Part shown: piece after piece, positions 40,702-49,736 of the stretch
Position numbering within the stretch: the first letter of the stretch is position 1
How the letters are laid out: every line of letters begins with the position of its first letter
From: Leucobacter aridicollis
GTDB taxonomy: Bacteria > Actinomycetota > Actinomycetes > Actinomycetales > Microbacteriaceae
Length of the DNA stretch: 64,000 nt
NCBI RefSeq assembly: GCF_024399335.1
Contig: NZ_CP075339.1
Location: 1,302,001 to 1,366,000 of the forward strand
Direction: 5' to 3'
Position numbers and translations under genes: made by a program
The notes under the pieces: generated by a model
Database searches by the model: none
What the model was told of the DNA's origin: nothing
The model's input: only the letters and a program-made list of their open reading frames with translations

Positions 40702-42153
40702 GTGTCCAACGAAGAACCAACGCCCTCGCTCATCGAGCGCACGGGTATCGAGATCGTGCCCGAGGGCGCACGCACCGCCAAACCGAGGGACCTGTTTTGG
40801 CCGTGGTTCGCGGCAAACGTCTCGGTCTTTGGCATGTCGTATGGCTCGTTCGTGCTTGGCTTTGGCATCTCGTTTTGGCAGGCGACGGCAGTATCGATTA
40901 TTGGCATCGTCGTATCGTTCTTTCTGTGCGGCCTCATCGCCATCGCGGGCAAACGAGGATCGGCACCGACAATGGTGTTGTCGCGCGCGGCGTTCGGCGT
41001 GCACGGCCAGAAAGTACCCGGCATTATTTCGTGGCTGACGTCAATCGGTTGGGAGACGTTTCTTGCGATCATGGCTGTCCTGGCGACCGCCACGGTGATC
41101 ACGCAGCTTGGGGGTGACGGCGGCGTCGCAGTGAAACTCATCGCAGCGATTGTGGTTGCCGCGCTCATCGTCGTCGCGTCGGTGCTCGGGTACCACACGA
41201 TCATGAAGTTGCAGTCGATCCTGACATGGATCACCGGTGCTGTGACGGTCCTCTACATCCTCCTCGCGGCCCCGCACATCGATCTTGCCGCGGTACTGGC
41301 GATTCCCGCTGGGAGCACCGGTAACGTGATTGGCGCGCTCGTCATGGTGATGACCGGCTTCGGCCTCGGCTGGATCAACATTGCTGCCGACTGGTCGCGC
41401 TACCAGCGCCGTGATGCCTCCGACGGGTCGATCATCCTGTGGAACACTATTGGCGGCGCGCTTGCGCCCGTGATCCTTGTCGTCTTCGGTCTGTTGCTCG
41501 CCGGGTCAGACCCGGCGCTCATGGACGCCGTCGGAAACGACCCGATCGGCGCCCTCGCGACGCTGCTGCCTGTGTGGGTGCTGATCCCGTTCCTGCTCAC
41601 GGCGGTGCTCGCGCTCGTCTCGGGCGCCGTGCTCGGGATCTACTCGTCGGGGCTCACGCTCCTGAGTCTCGGGATCAGGATCCCACGCCCCGCGGCCGCC
41701 GGATTCGACGGGCTGATCCTCACAGCGGGGACGATTTGGGTGGTGTTCTTCGCCGAGGGGTTCCTTGGTCCGTTCCAGAGCTTCCTCATCACGCTCGGAG
41801 TGCCGCTCGCGTCGTGGGCAGGGATCCTGATCGCCGATATTCTTCGCCGCAAGCGCGACTACGACGAGGTCGCCTTGTTCGACGCCCGCGGCCGCTATGG
41901 CTCGTGGGACTGGATCTCGGTGGCAATCTTCGTTGCCGCCTCGGCGATCGGCTGGGGCTTCGTGACGAACGGCTTCGCCGCCGACGCCCCCTGGAACAAC
42001 TGGCAGGGCTACCTGCTCGGATTCATCGGTGGCAAGGACGGCGAGTGGGCCTACGCGAACCTCGGCGTGTTCTTCGCGCTCGTGCTCTCGTTCGTCGTCG
42101 CCTGGTTCGCGCGTGCGGGGAAGATTCATCGGCAGGAGATGATCGGGCGGTAG
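40702..42153 (+). CDS. NCS1-family purine/cytosine permease
   Basis: A 483-residue membrane protein with 12 predicted helices. N-terminal TAKPRDLFWPWFAANVSVFGMSYGSFVLG and SRAAFGVHGQKVPGIISWLTSIGWE are NCS1 signatures, as is the FGLGWINIAADWSRYQRRD stretch. It would import cytosine, a purine or a related nucleobase or vitamin with a cation. GTG 40702 lies five bases after GGAGG; a longer frame upstream runs antisense through the terminator. No catabolic partner gene is adjacent. Confidence 0.88.
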   Translation: MSNEEPTPSLIERTGIEIVPEGARTAKPRDLFWPWFAANVSVFGMSYGSFVLGFGISFWQATAVSIIGIVVSFFLCGLIAIAGKRGSAPTMVLSRAAFGVHGQKVPGIISWLTSIGWETFLAIMAVLATATVITQLGGDGGVAVKLIAAIVVAALIVVASVLGYHTIMKLQSILTWITGAVTVLYILLAAPHIDLAAVLAIPAGSTGNVIGALVMVMTGFGLGWINIAADWSRYQRRDASDGSIILWNTIGGALAPVILVVFGLLLAGSDPALMDAVGNDPIGALATLLPVWVLIPFLLTAVLALVSGAVLGIYSSGLTLLSLGIRIPRPAAAGFDGLILTAGTIWVVFFAEGFLGPFQSFLITLGVPLASWAGILIADILRRKRDYDEVALFDARGRYGSWDWISVAIFVAASAIGWGFVTNGFAADAPWNNWQGYLLGFIGGKDGEWAYANLGVFFALVLSFVVAWFARAGKIHRQEMIGR

Positions 42154-42222
42154 CTGCCTGGCTCAGCGCCAGCCTCGCTGAGGCGGTGGCTTCCGCTGCT
42201 CAGCCGGTGCGGTCTCATTGCG

Positions 42223-42273
42223 GTTGGCAGTTGTGGTCGCCTCAAAACATCTGAGGCGACCACAACTGCCAAC
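42223..42273. terminator. Perfect 22-bp hairpin at the permease/helicase convergent junction
   Basis: Arms 42223-42244 (starting GTTGGCAGTTGTGG) and 42252-42273 are perfect inverted repeats around AAACATC. It sits between stops 42153 and 42293 and can serve both genes. Confidence 0.75.
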
Positions 42274-42292
42274 TCGGGAGGCGCGTCTGGGG

Positions 42293-42499
42293 TTAGGCGC
42301 TGCGCTGGCCGCCACCCTGGCGGCGCTGGCCTCCCTGACCGCCCTGGCCGCCTGGCCGAGCGCCGCCGGGGCGCCCGCCCTGGCCGCCCGAGCGCTGCCC
42401 CTGGCCGCCCCGCTGCCCCTGGCCGCCCCGCTGGCCGCCCGAGCGCTGTCCGCCCTGGCCGGCAGCTGCCGAGCCCTGGCCTCCCTGGCCTCCGCCGCC
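42293..42499 (-). repeat. Low-complexity Gly/Gln/Arg coding repeats
   Basis: The last 68 codons of the DEAD-box helicase are built of short GGQ, GQR and RSGGQ repeats. It is coding low complexity, comparable with RGG RNA-binding tails. Confidence 0.8.
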
Positions 42500-43876
42500 A
42501 CGGCGGGACCGCTTGCGCTTTGCGTTGGCTCCCGTTGAGGATCCTGACCCTGCAGGATTGTGGCCCGCAGCGCGCTGCTGTGCGGCCTGCGCCTCAGCAC
42601 GGCGCTGCTCGGTGAGCTTCGGGTCGACGCGCGGAGCAACCTCGCCGATGAGCTCGAGGACCTCGCGGTTGACGCTCTTCGCCATCGGGTCGACCTGCAG
42701 CGGCGTGACGTGGATCTTCGCCGCGCGCATGAGCTGGCGCATCTCGCCACGCTGCTCGGGGAGCACGATCGTGACGACGTCGCCCTCATTGCCAGCGCGA
42801 GCGGTACGGCCTGAGCGGTGCAGGTACGCCTTGTGCTCGACAGGTGGATCGATGTGGACGACGAGGTCAACACCGTCAACGTGCACACCGCGAGCCGCGA
42901 CGTCGGTCGCGACGAGCACCTTCGTCTCGCCCGAGACGAACTCGGCAAGGTTGCGGTCACGGGCGTTCTGCGACAGGTTGCCCTGGAGCTCGACCGCTGG
43001 AATGCCGGCGGCCGTAAGCTGCTTCGCGAGCTTCTTCGCCTGGTGCTTCATTCGGGTGAAGAGGATGCGCCGGGTGGTCCCACTCGCGAGCGCCTCGATG
43101 AGGGCGTCCTTCTGGCCCTTGCCCGACACCTCGAAGATATGGTGCGTCAGCTGCGGCACGGGGGACTCGGCCGAATCGACAGAGTGCATGACGGGGTCGT
43201 GCAGATACTTCTTCACGATGTTGTCGACACCGTTGTCAAGGGTCGCGCTGAAGAGGAGGCGCTGGCCCTGCTTCGGGGTCTTGTTCATGATGCGCGTGAC
43301 GACAGGGAGGAAGCCCATGTCTGCCATGTGGTCTGCCTCGTCGAGCACGGTGATCTCGACGCCGTCGAGCGTCAGTACTCCCTGCTTGAGCAGGTCGTCG
43401 AGACGGCCAGGGGCAGCAACGACGATGTCAACACCGGCCTCGAGCGCGACCTCCTGGCGGCGCTGCGGCACGCCTCCGAAGATTGTCGTGACCTTAAGCC
43501 CGACGGGATCGGACAGCATCTTGAGCGTCTCGGCGATCTGCGTGACGAGTTCGCGGGTCGGTGCGAGGACGATCGCGCGGGGCCGCGACGGGCGGCGCTT
43601 CTTCGCTGCCTCGCCCGCGGCGATACCAGCTTCCCCGCCTGCGAGGTTCGCCGCGATCGGGATGCCGAACGCGATTGTCTTGCCTGAGCCAGTGCGGCCA
43701 CGGCCGAGAACGTCGCGCCCCTTCAACGTATCTGGGAGGGTGTCGCGCTGGATCGGGAACGGAGCTGTCTTGCCGTTCTTGTCGAGTGCATGGGCGATGG
43801 GAACGGGCACGCCGAGGTCGGCGAAAGTCTGAGTGGTCACGCGGTGTTTGGTACTTCCTGCGTTGGTGTGGGTCAT
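42293..43876 (-). CDS. DEAD-box RNA helicase (RhlE/CsdA-like) with RGG-type tail
   Basis: A 527-residue helicase. Motifs in order: Q motif FPIQRDTLPDTLKGRD, motif I GRGRTGSGKT, Ia APTRELVTQIA, II VLDEADHMADMGF, III FSATL, IV/V ILFTRMKHQAKKLAKQL and VATDVAARGVHVDGVDLVVHIDPP, VI HRSGRTARAG. After residue about 400 comes a basic segment KRKRSRR and the Gly/Gln/Arg tail. It would unwind RNA in ribosome assembly or mRNA decay, probably with cold or growth-phase control. The tail likely binds RNA non-specifically. Confidence 0.93.
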   Translation of the reverse strand: MTHTNAGSTKHRVTTQTFADLGVPVPIAHALDKNGKTAPFPIQRDTLPDTLKGRDVLGRGRTGSGKTIAFGIPIAANLAGGEAGIAAGEAAKKRRPSRPRAIVLAPTRELVTQIAETLKMLSDPVGLKVTTIFGGVPQRRQEVALEAGVDIVVAAPGRLDDLLKQGVLTLDGVEITVLDEADHMADMGFLPVVTRIMNKTPKQGQRLLFSATLDNGVDNIVKKYLHDPVMHSVDSAESPVPQLTHHIFEVSGKGQKDALIEALASGTTRRILFTRMKHQAKKLAKQLTAAGIPAVELQGNLSQNARDRNLAEFVSGETKVLVATDVAARGVHVDGVDLVVHIDPPVEHKAYLHRSGRTARAGNEGDVVTIVLPEQRGEMRQLMRAAKIHVTPLQVDPMAKSVNREVLELIGEVAPRVDPKLTEQRRAEAQAAQQRAAGHNPAGSGSSTGANAKRKRSRRGGGGQGGQGSAAAGQGGQRSGGQRGGQGQRGGQGQRSGGQGGRPGGARPGGQGGQGGQRRQGGGQRSA

Positions 43877-44021
43877 GGAGGATTTCCCCCGGTAGTGTCA
43901 GTCTACTTGGCTCCCCTGTGGAGAGGCGGAAGCGAGCGGCCAGGGCTCACCGACGGCGACTGTCGGCGGCGCACGGTACCGTCAATATGTACAGCAGGAG
44001 CTGCGACGGAAAAGAGGTGCA

Positions 44022-47000
44022 ATGTTCGTTCGCGAGACCGAGTCAGGGCCGCTCATTGTGACGAGCGCGAGCGACCTCACCGCGGCGAGCATGTGCGAGT
44101 TCGCGTTCCTGCGACGGGTCGACGTGAAGCTCGGCAGGGCAGTCGTCGTGCCACCAGACGACGACGTGATGCTTGCCAGAGCCGGGGCGCTTGGCGACGA
44201 ACATGAAGAGCGTGTGCTGTCAGAGCTTCGCGAAGCCTACGGCGAAGGCCGTGCAGGCGAGCCTGGCGGTGTCGTTGAGATTCCGCGGCCCGCCGCGATG
44301 ACCCCTGACGCGCTCGCAACTGTCGCCGCAGAGACAGTGACTGCCCTTGTCGGAGGTGCTAAAGTCGTGTTCCAAGCGACATTCTTCGACCCTGAGCAGC
44401 GGCAGGCGGCCCCCGGGCACGGCGAACCAGCAATTGCGTTTCTTGGATTCGCAGACTTCCTTGAGCTGCACGATGACGGGAGCTACGAGGTCCAAGACAC
44501 GAAGCTCGCTCGCCGAGCTAAGGTCACCGCACTGATGCAGCTTGCCGCGTACGCCGAGCAGCTCGATCGCATCGGGGTTCCTGTGGCGAGCGAGGCGACG
44601 CTGATTCTCGGCTCAGGAGAGCGCACCTCCCACAAGATCGGAGACATCGCTCCCGTGTTTCGTCGCCGCCGGGCTCGCTTGCACAGGCTGCTGCTCGAAA
44701 GCTTCGCCTCGGTGGGGCCAGACGGTCGGTGGGCGAGCGCCCCTGGCGTTGCCTGGGGTGCTGACGGGATCAGCGCGTGCGGTCGCTGCGAGGTGTGCGA
44801 ACCCGAGATTCAAAGATCCCGTGACCCGCTCCTCATCGCCGGACTGTACCCCCGTCAGCGGGAGGCCCTCGTCTCGGCTGGCCTCACGACGATTGACGCC
44901 GTCGCCGAGGCGCTTCCCGCGATCGAGACTGGGGCGCTCGCGGTGCCCGGGCTCACTGATGCGGCCCTCGAACGCATCGCGCTGCAGGCCGCCGTGCAGA
45001 TCGAGACAGAACAGACGGGGTCGGGTGCTGGAGTTTCAGCCCCGCCGAGTTTCAGAGTTGTTTCCCCGACGTCACTCGCGGCGCTTCCCGCGCCGAACCC
45101 TGGTGACCTGTTCTTCGATTTCGAGGGCGACCCGTTCTACAGGGAAACCCGCGACGGGACCGCTCACTGGAACCTCGACTACCTGTTTGGCATGGTCGAC
45201 GAACGTGAGGAATTCACTGCGATCTGGGCGCACACGCTGAGTGAAGAACGTGCAGCGCTCGAACGCTTCATCGCGTTCGTACGTGAGCGGCGCGAACAGT
45301 ACCCCGGTATGCGGATCTACCACTACGCGAGTTACGAGCGCACCCACCTGCTGTCGATTGCGGCGCGCCACGGTGTGTGCGAGGCAGAGGTTGACAAGCT
45401 GCTGCGCGAGCACGTGCTCGTCGACCTGTATCCGATCGTGCGGCAGGCGCTCAGGGTCGGATCGCGTTCGTATTCGATAAAGAAGCTCGAGCCGCTGTAC
45501 ATGGGCGCAGAGGTGCGTGCGGAAGACGGGGTGGTGAACGGCGCGCAGTCAGTTGTTGAGTACGCAGAGGCCGCCGCACAGCTCACCTCCAGCGATGCCG
45601 TTGAACGCGCTGCCGGGCAGCGCCGGCTTGACGACATCGCTGACTACAACAGGTACGACTGCGTGTCCACGCTCAGGCTGCGAGACTGGCTCCTCGGGAT
45701 CGCGCGCGAGCATGGGGTTGCGCCGACGAGCCCAGACCTGTTGGCGGGGAGCGGCGAACCACCAGTCGAACTCAGCCTGCTCGGTGAACAGCTACGTGAG
45801 CTCGCTGAGGCAGAGTCAGACGCCGCGGCCCGCACCGCGCTGAAACTCGCAGCCAGCGCTATCGACTATCACCAGCGTGAGCAGAAATCGTTCTGGTGGG
45901 CTCACTTCGCGAGGCTCGTTGATCCCGTCGAAGACTGGGCAGACACGCGTGACGTTGTCGTCGCAGACGCCGAGGCGAGTGAGGTGCCAGAGGAGTGGCA
46001 CAGGGCGCCCCGAGCGCGGGTCGAGCGGCGGCGCGTGCGGCTGCGCGGCGATGTCGCTCCGGGGAGCACGCTGAAGCCCGGAACGCAGATGTTCGCACTG
46101 TACGAACACCCCGCGCCGTTCCCGCAGTGGGGCGGGGCGCCCGGGGCGCGCGCCGCGCGCCAGGTCGAGGTGATCGAACGGCACGAAGACGGCGTCACGA
46201 TTGAAGAGAGACTCCCGAACGATGCTGCCCCATTTGCGACGCTGCCGATCGCGGTGACGCCAGGGCCGCCGCCGCCCGCAGGGCGACAGAAAGGCGCGAT
46301 CGAGGAGTGGGGCAGTTCGCTCGTCGCCGCGAAACTGCTCGGGGAGACGCCCCGCGACCCCGTCTACGCCCTGCTCACCCGATCACGACCGACGCTTCAG
46401 GACGGCACCGGGCTCGTCTCGCCGAGCTCTCCTGAGGCGCTCTCTGCCGGCGGCAGCGAAGATGCGAGGACGATCGGCGCCGTGCTCGCGAGTCTCCGTG
46501 GACTCGACGAGGCAGCCCTCGCCGTCCAGGGGCCACCTGGAACAGGGAAAACGTACCTTGCAGCTCGGGTCATCCGACGGCTCGTCGAACGAGACGGCTG
46601 GCGTATCGGCGTTGTCGCGCAGTCTCACAAGGTCGTCGAGAACGTGCTCGAGGGCGTGGTTTCGGCTGGGCTTGATGCGAGGCTTGTCGCAAAGGTGCCG
46701 CAGGGCGGCAAGCTCGCGCCAGGGACTGAGCAGCCCGGCTACACCGTGCTTCGCCGCGACGGCTATGCCTCGTTCATCGACGGGCTCGGGGGCCGCGGGG
46801 CCGTCATCGGCGGTACGGCATGGGATTTTTCAAACGAGGATCGCTTCCCGAGGCGCAGCCTCGACCTGCTTGTCATCGACGAGGCGGGGCAGTTCTCCCT
46901 CGCGCCGACAATCGCAGCGTCTGTGTCAGCACAGCGGATTCTCCTGCTTGGTGACCAGCAGCAGTTGCCGCAGGTGTCGCAGGGCTCACACCCCGAACCT

Positions 47001-47750
47001 GTCGACCAGGCGGCCCTGTCGTGGCTGCTGGACGGCGGCGAGACGATGCCGGAGCAGCTCGGATACTTCCTCGCGGAGACCCGCAGGATGCGCCCGGAGC
47101 TCACCGAGGTTGTCTCTGAACTCTCATACGCAGGCAGGCTGCACGCGCACCCGAGTACACTGGATCGATCGGTGTCAGGCGCGGACGGGCCCGGTCTGCA
47201 CTGGCGGCCAGTCGAACATCGCGGAAACTCGACGAGCTCGGTCGAGGAAGCCGCCGCAGTGGTCGCGACAATTGAGCGGCTCCTCGGCATGCGCAACACC
47301 CCGGCTGCAGTGCTGCGGGAGGCAGACCGTCGCGCGGGCACCAAGGAAGCCGGAGCCGGCAGTGCGGGTCTCGACTGTGGCGGCCCTGTCGCGGGGCGCC
47401 CGCTCACCGAGTCCGACGTGATCGTCGTCGCCGCCTACAACGCCCAGGTCGAGTGCGTGTCTGAAGCCCTCGCCGGTGTTGGGCTCTCAGGTGTCCGGGT
47501 GGGAACTGTCGACCGGTTCCAGGGGCAAGAGGCTGTGATTTCGCTCGTGACGCTCGCCGCCTCGAGCCCCGAAGACGTGCCGCGCGGGCTCGAGTTCTTG
47601 CTCATGCGCAACCGCCTCAACGTGGCGATCAGTCGGGCGCAGTGGGCGAGCTATTTGTTCTCGGCGCCGAGCCTCGGCGACGGACTTCCGACCTCTGCTG
47701 AGGGGGTCGCGGCGCTTTCTGGTTACCTCAGACTCACCGAGCGCGGGTAA
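44022..47750 (+). CDS. TM0106-type RecB-like nuclease fused to RNase H-like and SF1 helicase domains
   Basis: A 1242-residue protein. Domains: RecB/PD-(D/E)XK-like nuclease (about 10-250; FLGFADFLEL and VQDTKLARRAK), three cysteines in SACGRCEVC (about 250-258) that may bind metal or an iron-sulphur cluster, a helix-hairpin-helix-like stretch (about 275-320), a DnaQ/RNase H-like exonuclease (LFFDFEGDPFY about 363, YHYASYERTH, DYNRYDCVSTLRLRDW), then a Upf1/Dna2-type helicase: Walker A GPPGTGKTYLAARV (about 837), II LVIDEAGQF (about 953), III LLGDQQQLPQV, V GTVDRFQGQE, VI RNRLNVAISRAQ. A DNA or RNA repair/processing machine; the biological role is not established. AAAGAGG precedes the ATG. Confidence 0.88.
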   Translation: MFVRETESGPLIVTSASDLTAASMCEFAFLRRVDVKLGRAVVVPPDDDVMLARAGALGDEHEERVLSELREAYGEGRAGEPGGVVEIPRPAAMTPDALATVAAETVTALVGGAKVVFQATFFDPEQRQAAPGHGEPAIAFLGFADFLELHDDGSYEVQDTKLARRAKVTALMQLAAYAEQLDRIGVPVASEATLILGSGERTSHKIGDIAPVFRRRRARLHRLLLESFASVGPDGRWASAPGVAWGADGISACGRCEVCEPEIQRSRDPLLIAGLYPRQREALVSAGLTTIDAVAEALPAIETGALAVPGLTDAALERIALQAAVQIETEQTGSGAGVSAPPSFRVVSPTSLAALPAPNPGDLFFDFEGDPFYRETRDGTAHWNLDYLFGMVDEREEFTAIWAHTLSEERAALERFIAFVRERREQYPGMRIYHYASYERTHLLSIAARHGVCEAEVDKLLREHVLVDLYPIVRQALRVGSRSYSIKKLEPLYMGAEVRAEDGVVNGAQSVVEYAEAAAQLTSSDAVERAAGQRRLDDIADYNRYDCVSTLRLRDWLLGIAREHGVAPTSPDLLAGSGEPPVELSLLGEQLRELAEAESDAAARTALKLAASAIDYHQREQKSFWWAHFARLVDPVEDWADTRDVVVADAEASEVPEEWHRAPRARVERRRVRLRGDVAPGSTLKPGTQMFALYEHPAPFPQWGGAPGARAARQVEVIERHEDGVTIEERLPNDAAPFATLPIAVTPGPPPPAGRQKGAIEEWGSSLVAAKLLGETPRDPVYALLTRSRPTLQDGTGLVSPSSPEALSAGGSEDARTIGAVLASLRGLDEAALAVQGPPGTGKTYLAARVIRRLVERDGWRIGVVAQSHKVVENVLEGVVSAGLDARLVAKVPQGGKLAPGTEQPGYTVLRRDGYASFIDGLGGRGAVIGGTAWDFSNEDRFPRRSLDLLVIDEAGQFSLAPTIAASVSAQRILLLGDQQQLPQVSQGSHPEPVDQAALSWLLDGGETMPEQLGYFLAETRRMRPELTEVVSELSYAGRLHAHPSTLDRSVSGADGPGLHWRPVEHRGNSTSSVEEAAAVVATIERLLGMRNTPAAVLREADRRAGTKEAGAGSAGLDCGGPVAGRPLTESDVIVVAAYNAQVECVSEALAGVGLSGVRVGTVDRFQGQEAVISLVTLAASSPEDVPRGLEFLLMRNRLNVAISRAQWASYLFSAPSLGDGLPTSAEGVAALSGYLRLTERG

Positions 47751-47753
47751 CGT
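47748..47753 (+). promoter_or_regulatory. -10 box TAACGT of a leaderless promoter, overlapping the upstream stop codon
   Basis: TAACGT, six bases, then ATG 47760. Its first three bases are the TAA stop of the nuclease-helicase gene. Confidence 0.6.
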
Positions 47754-47759
47754 GGAGCC

Positions 47760-49031
47760 ATGGTAAAGGTTCCTGGCCCCTTCAAGACGCCGCCGTCGAT
47801 CACGCTTGACCCGAAGCCGCTCGCAGACGTGCCCGGCGCGCCGCTCGCGTCACCTTCCGAGTCTGCTCGGACGCCGCGGAGCGCCTCTCGCCGCTCAGAG
47901 ATCCCGGTATTTGAGGTCATGCAGATCACCGACGAGGTGGCACGTCGGCGGCACGCGGGACACGACGTTGTCTCGCTGTGCGCGGGGGAGCCGAGTGCCC
48001 GGCCAGCCCCAGGCACGCTGCAGCCCGCTGGGTATACGGGCCCGCTCGGCACCACCCCTCTCCGGGAGGCAATCGCCGGCCACTACCGAGACTGGTATGG
48101 CGTCGAGATTGACCCCGGGCGCGTGGCAGTGACGACAGGCTCCTCGGGCGCGTTCCAGCTCGTGTTTCTTACCGCCTTCGACCCTGGCGACAGGGTCGCC
48201 CTCGTGAGCCCCGGGTACCCCGCGTACCGGAATATCCTCACAGCGCTCGGAGTGCACGTTGTCGAAATCGCGACGGGGCCCGAGACGCGGTATCAGCCGA
48301 CGCCCGAGCTTCTCAGTGAGGCGGTGCGCGAACACGGTGAACTTGCCGGCTTGATCGTGGCCTCGCCCGCCAATCCGACAGGAACCATGCTCGCCCGGGC
48401 AGAGCTCCAGGCACTGACCGAGTGGTGCGCGGCGAACAGAACGCGGTTCATCAGCGACGAGATCTATCACGGGATCACGTTCGTCGATGCTGGCCCAGAC
48501 TCACGCGGCGTGAGCGCAGTCCAGCTCGACAGCGAGGCCATCGTCATCAACTCGTTCTCGAAATATTGGGGCATGACGGGCTGGCGACTCGGCTGGGCGC
48601 TCCTCCCCGAAGACCTCGTCGCCCCATTCGAGGCGCTCGCGTCGAACTTTGCACTCTCACCCCCTGCTCCTGCACAGGAGCTCGCGATGCGGGCGTTCTC
48701 GCCAGAGACCTACGCTGAGCGGGACGGCATTGTCCGAGGGTTTGCGAAGGCACGGGCGCTGATCCTTGAAGCTGAATCAGCGCTGAACTGGGGCACGGCA
48801 GCGCCGTCAGACGGCGCGTTCTATTACTACTCCGAGCTCGGGCCGCAGCTGGAACGCTTCGAGAACTCATCGTCGTACGCTCGGGCACTGCTTGAAGGTG
48901 CCGACGTCGCGGTCGTTCCAGGCGGCGACTTCGACCCCGTCGCCGGGCATCGCGCCGTGCGGCTCTCGTATGCTGCAGGCGAAGCGGCGGTCGCGGAGGC
49001 ACTCGACCGCATCATTCGCTTCCAGGGGTAG
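47760..49031 (+). CDS. Class I/II pyridoxal-phosphate aminotransferase
   Basis: A 423-residue aminotransferase. Family motifs: SLCAGEPSARPA near the N-terminus, TTGSSGAFQLVF, ASPANPTGTM (Asn contact), FISDEIYHGITF (Asp-x-x-Tyr), NSFSKYWGMTGWRLGWALL with the PLP lysine, and the C-terminal HRAVRLSYA Arg that binds the substrate carboxylate. The amino acid pair is unknown. Transcribed leaderlessly; the -10 box lies at the end of the upstream gene. Confidence 0.9.
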   Translation: MVKVPGPFKTPPSITLDPKPLADVPGAPLASPSESARTPRSASRRSEIPVFEVMQITDEVARRRHAGHDVVSLCAGEPSARPAPGTLQPAGYTGPLGTTPLREAIAGHYRDWYGVEIDPGRVAVTTGSSGAFQLVFLTAFDPGDRVALVSPGYPAYRNILTALGVHVVEIATGPETRYQPTPELLSEAVREHGELAGLIVASPANPTGTMLARAELQALTEWCAANRTRFISDEIYHGITFVDAGPDSRGVSAVQLDSEAIVINSFSKYWGMTGWRLGWALLPEDLVAPFEALASNFALSPPAPAQELAMRAFSPETYAERDGIVRGFAKARALILEAESALNWGTAAPSDGAFYYYSELGPQLERFENSSSYARALLEGADVAVVPGGDFDPVAGHRAVRLSYAAGEAAVAEALDRIIRFQG

Positions 49032-49078
49032 AGCGGGGGCGGCTCAGTTGCCGTTCTTTGGGCCGTAGGTATGTGAAA

Positions 49079-49125
49079 GACGCAAGATATGCCGGGGGCC
49101 TCAGGGGCCTGGCATATCTTGCGTC
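49079..49125. terminator. Perfect 15-bp hairpin at the aminotransferase/49179 convergent junction
   Basis: GACGCAAGATATGCC (49079-49093) pairs exactly with GGCATATCTTGCGTC (49111-49125); the 17-base loop has further GC pairing potential. Confidence 0.7.
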
Positions 49126-49178
49126 GATCGCAGGTGGTGCGTGTGGTGGCGCAGCGCGGTGAACTGCAGCAGCGCAGC

Positions 49179-49712
49179 CTACTTCAAGCGGATCGGCGTT
49201 CCAACCGAGATCCCGAAGCGGGCCTGCAACGCATCGGTGATGGTTCCCGCAGTCTTCGGATCGTTCATCGGGGCGGGGGCTGCGCCGAGCGCCGCCACAA
49301 CTGCGGCTCCGCCGGGAAGGTCGAGTTCGATCGCGGTGATGGCCGAGGCGAGGGGCCCCTCGAGGCCAGCAACCGCGCGCGAGATCGCTGAACGGACTGC
49401 CCGCGTCAGCGCCTCGATGTCTGCCGGGTCGAGGTGCTCTGCCGAGTCAACTGGTAGGGGCCCGCCAACGGCGCGTGGCCGACCAAGCTCAACCTCGCTC
49501 CGCGTATAGGTGACCCCGTCACCTGTGACGACCTCGGCGATCGCGGTCGACCCTTCCGGCGAGGTGACGAGCCGCACGAGCACGTCGAGCTCGTTCGAAG
49601 TCGAAACGGGGCTCGACGAGGCGCCGGCAAATGGCAGCGGAATGCCCGAAGGGGCGCCACCGTGATCGTGCTGATCTGGTGACGCCCCTCCGAAGGTGAA
49701 CTTAAGATCCAT
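49179..49712 (-). CDS. Conserved hypothetical protein
   Basis: A 177-residue protein I do not recognise. The N-terminus is Gly/His/Asp-rich (FGGASPDQHDHGGAPSG), the rest alternates strands and helices (LDVLVRLVTSPEGSTAIAEVVTGDG, ADIEALTRAVRSAISRAVAGLEG) and ends GISVGTPIRLK. No signal peptide or membrane helix. Codon bias is normal and the start is set by a TACTCT box seven bases upstream, so it is expressed. Confidence 0.65.
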   Translation of the reverse strand: MDLKFTFGGASPDQHDHGGAPSGIPLPFAGASSSPVSTSNELDVLVRLVTSPEGSTAIAEVVTGDGVTYTRSEVELGRPRAVGGPLPVDSAEHLDPADIEALTRAVRSAISRAVAGLEGPLASAITAIELDLPGGAAVVAALGAAPAPMNDPKTAGTITDALQARFGISVGTPIRLK

Positions 49713-49719
49713 AGGATCC

Positions 49720-49725
49720 AGAGTA
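49720..49725 (-). promoter_or_regulatory. -10 box TACTCT (minus strand) of a leaderless promoter
   Basis: On the minus strand TACTCT, seven bases, then ATG 49712. Confidence 0.5.
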
Positions 49726-49736
49726 CTCCTTAGTGA

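Noticed and set aside
42293..42499. Noncoding repeat cluster.
   Set aside because: The repeats are in frame and form the Gly/Gln/Arg tail of the helicase.
42513..43832. A 439-codon plus-strand open frame.
   Set aside because: Antisense to the DEAD-box helicase, whose motifs are complete.
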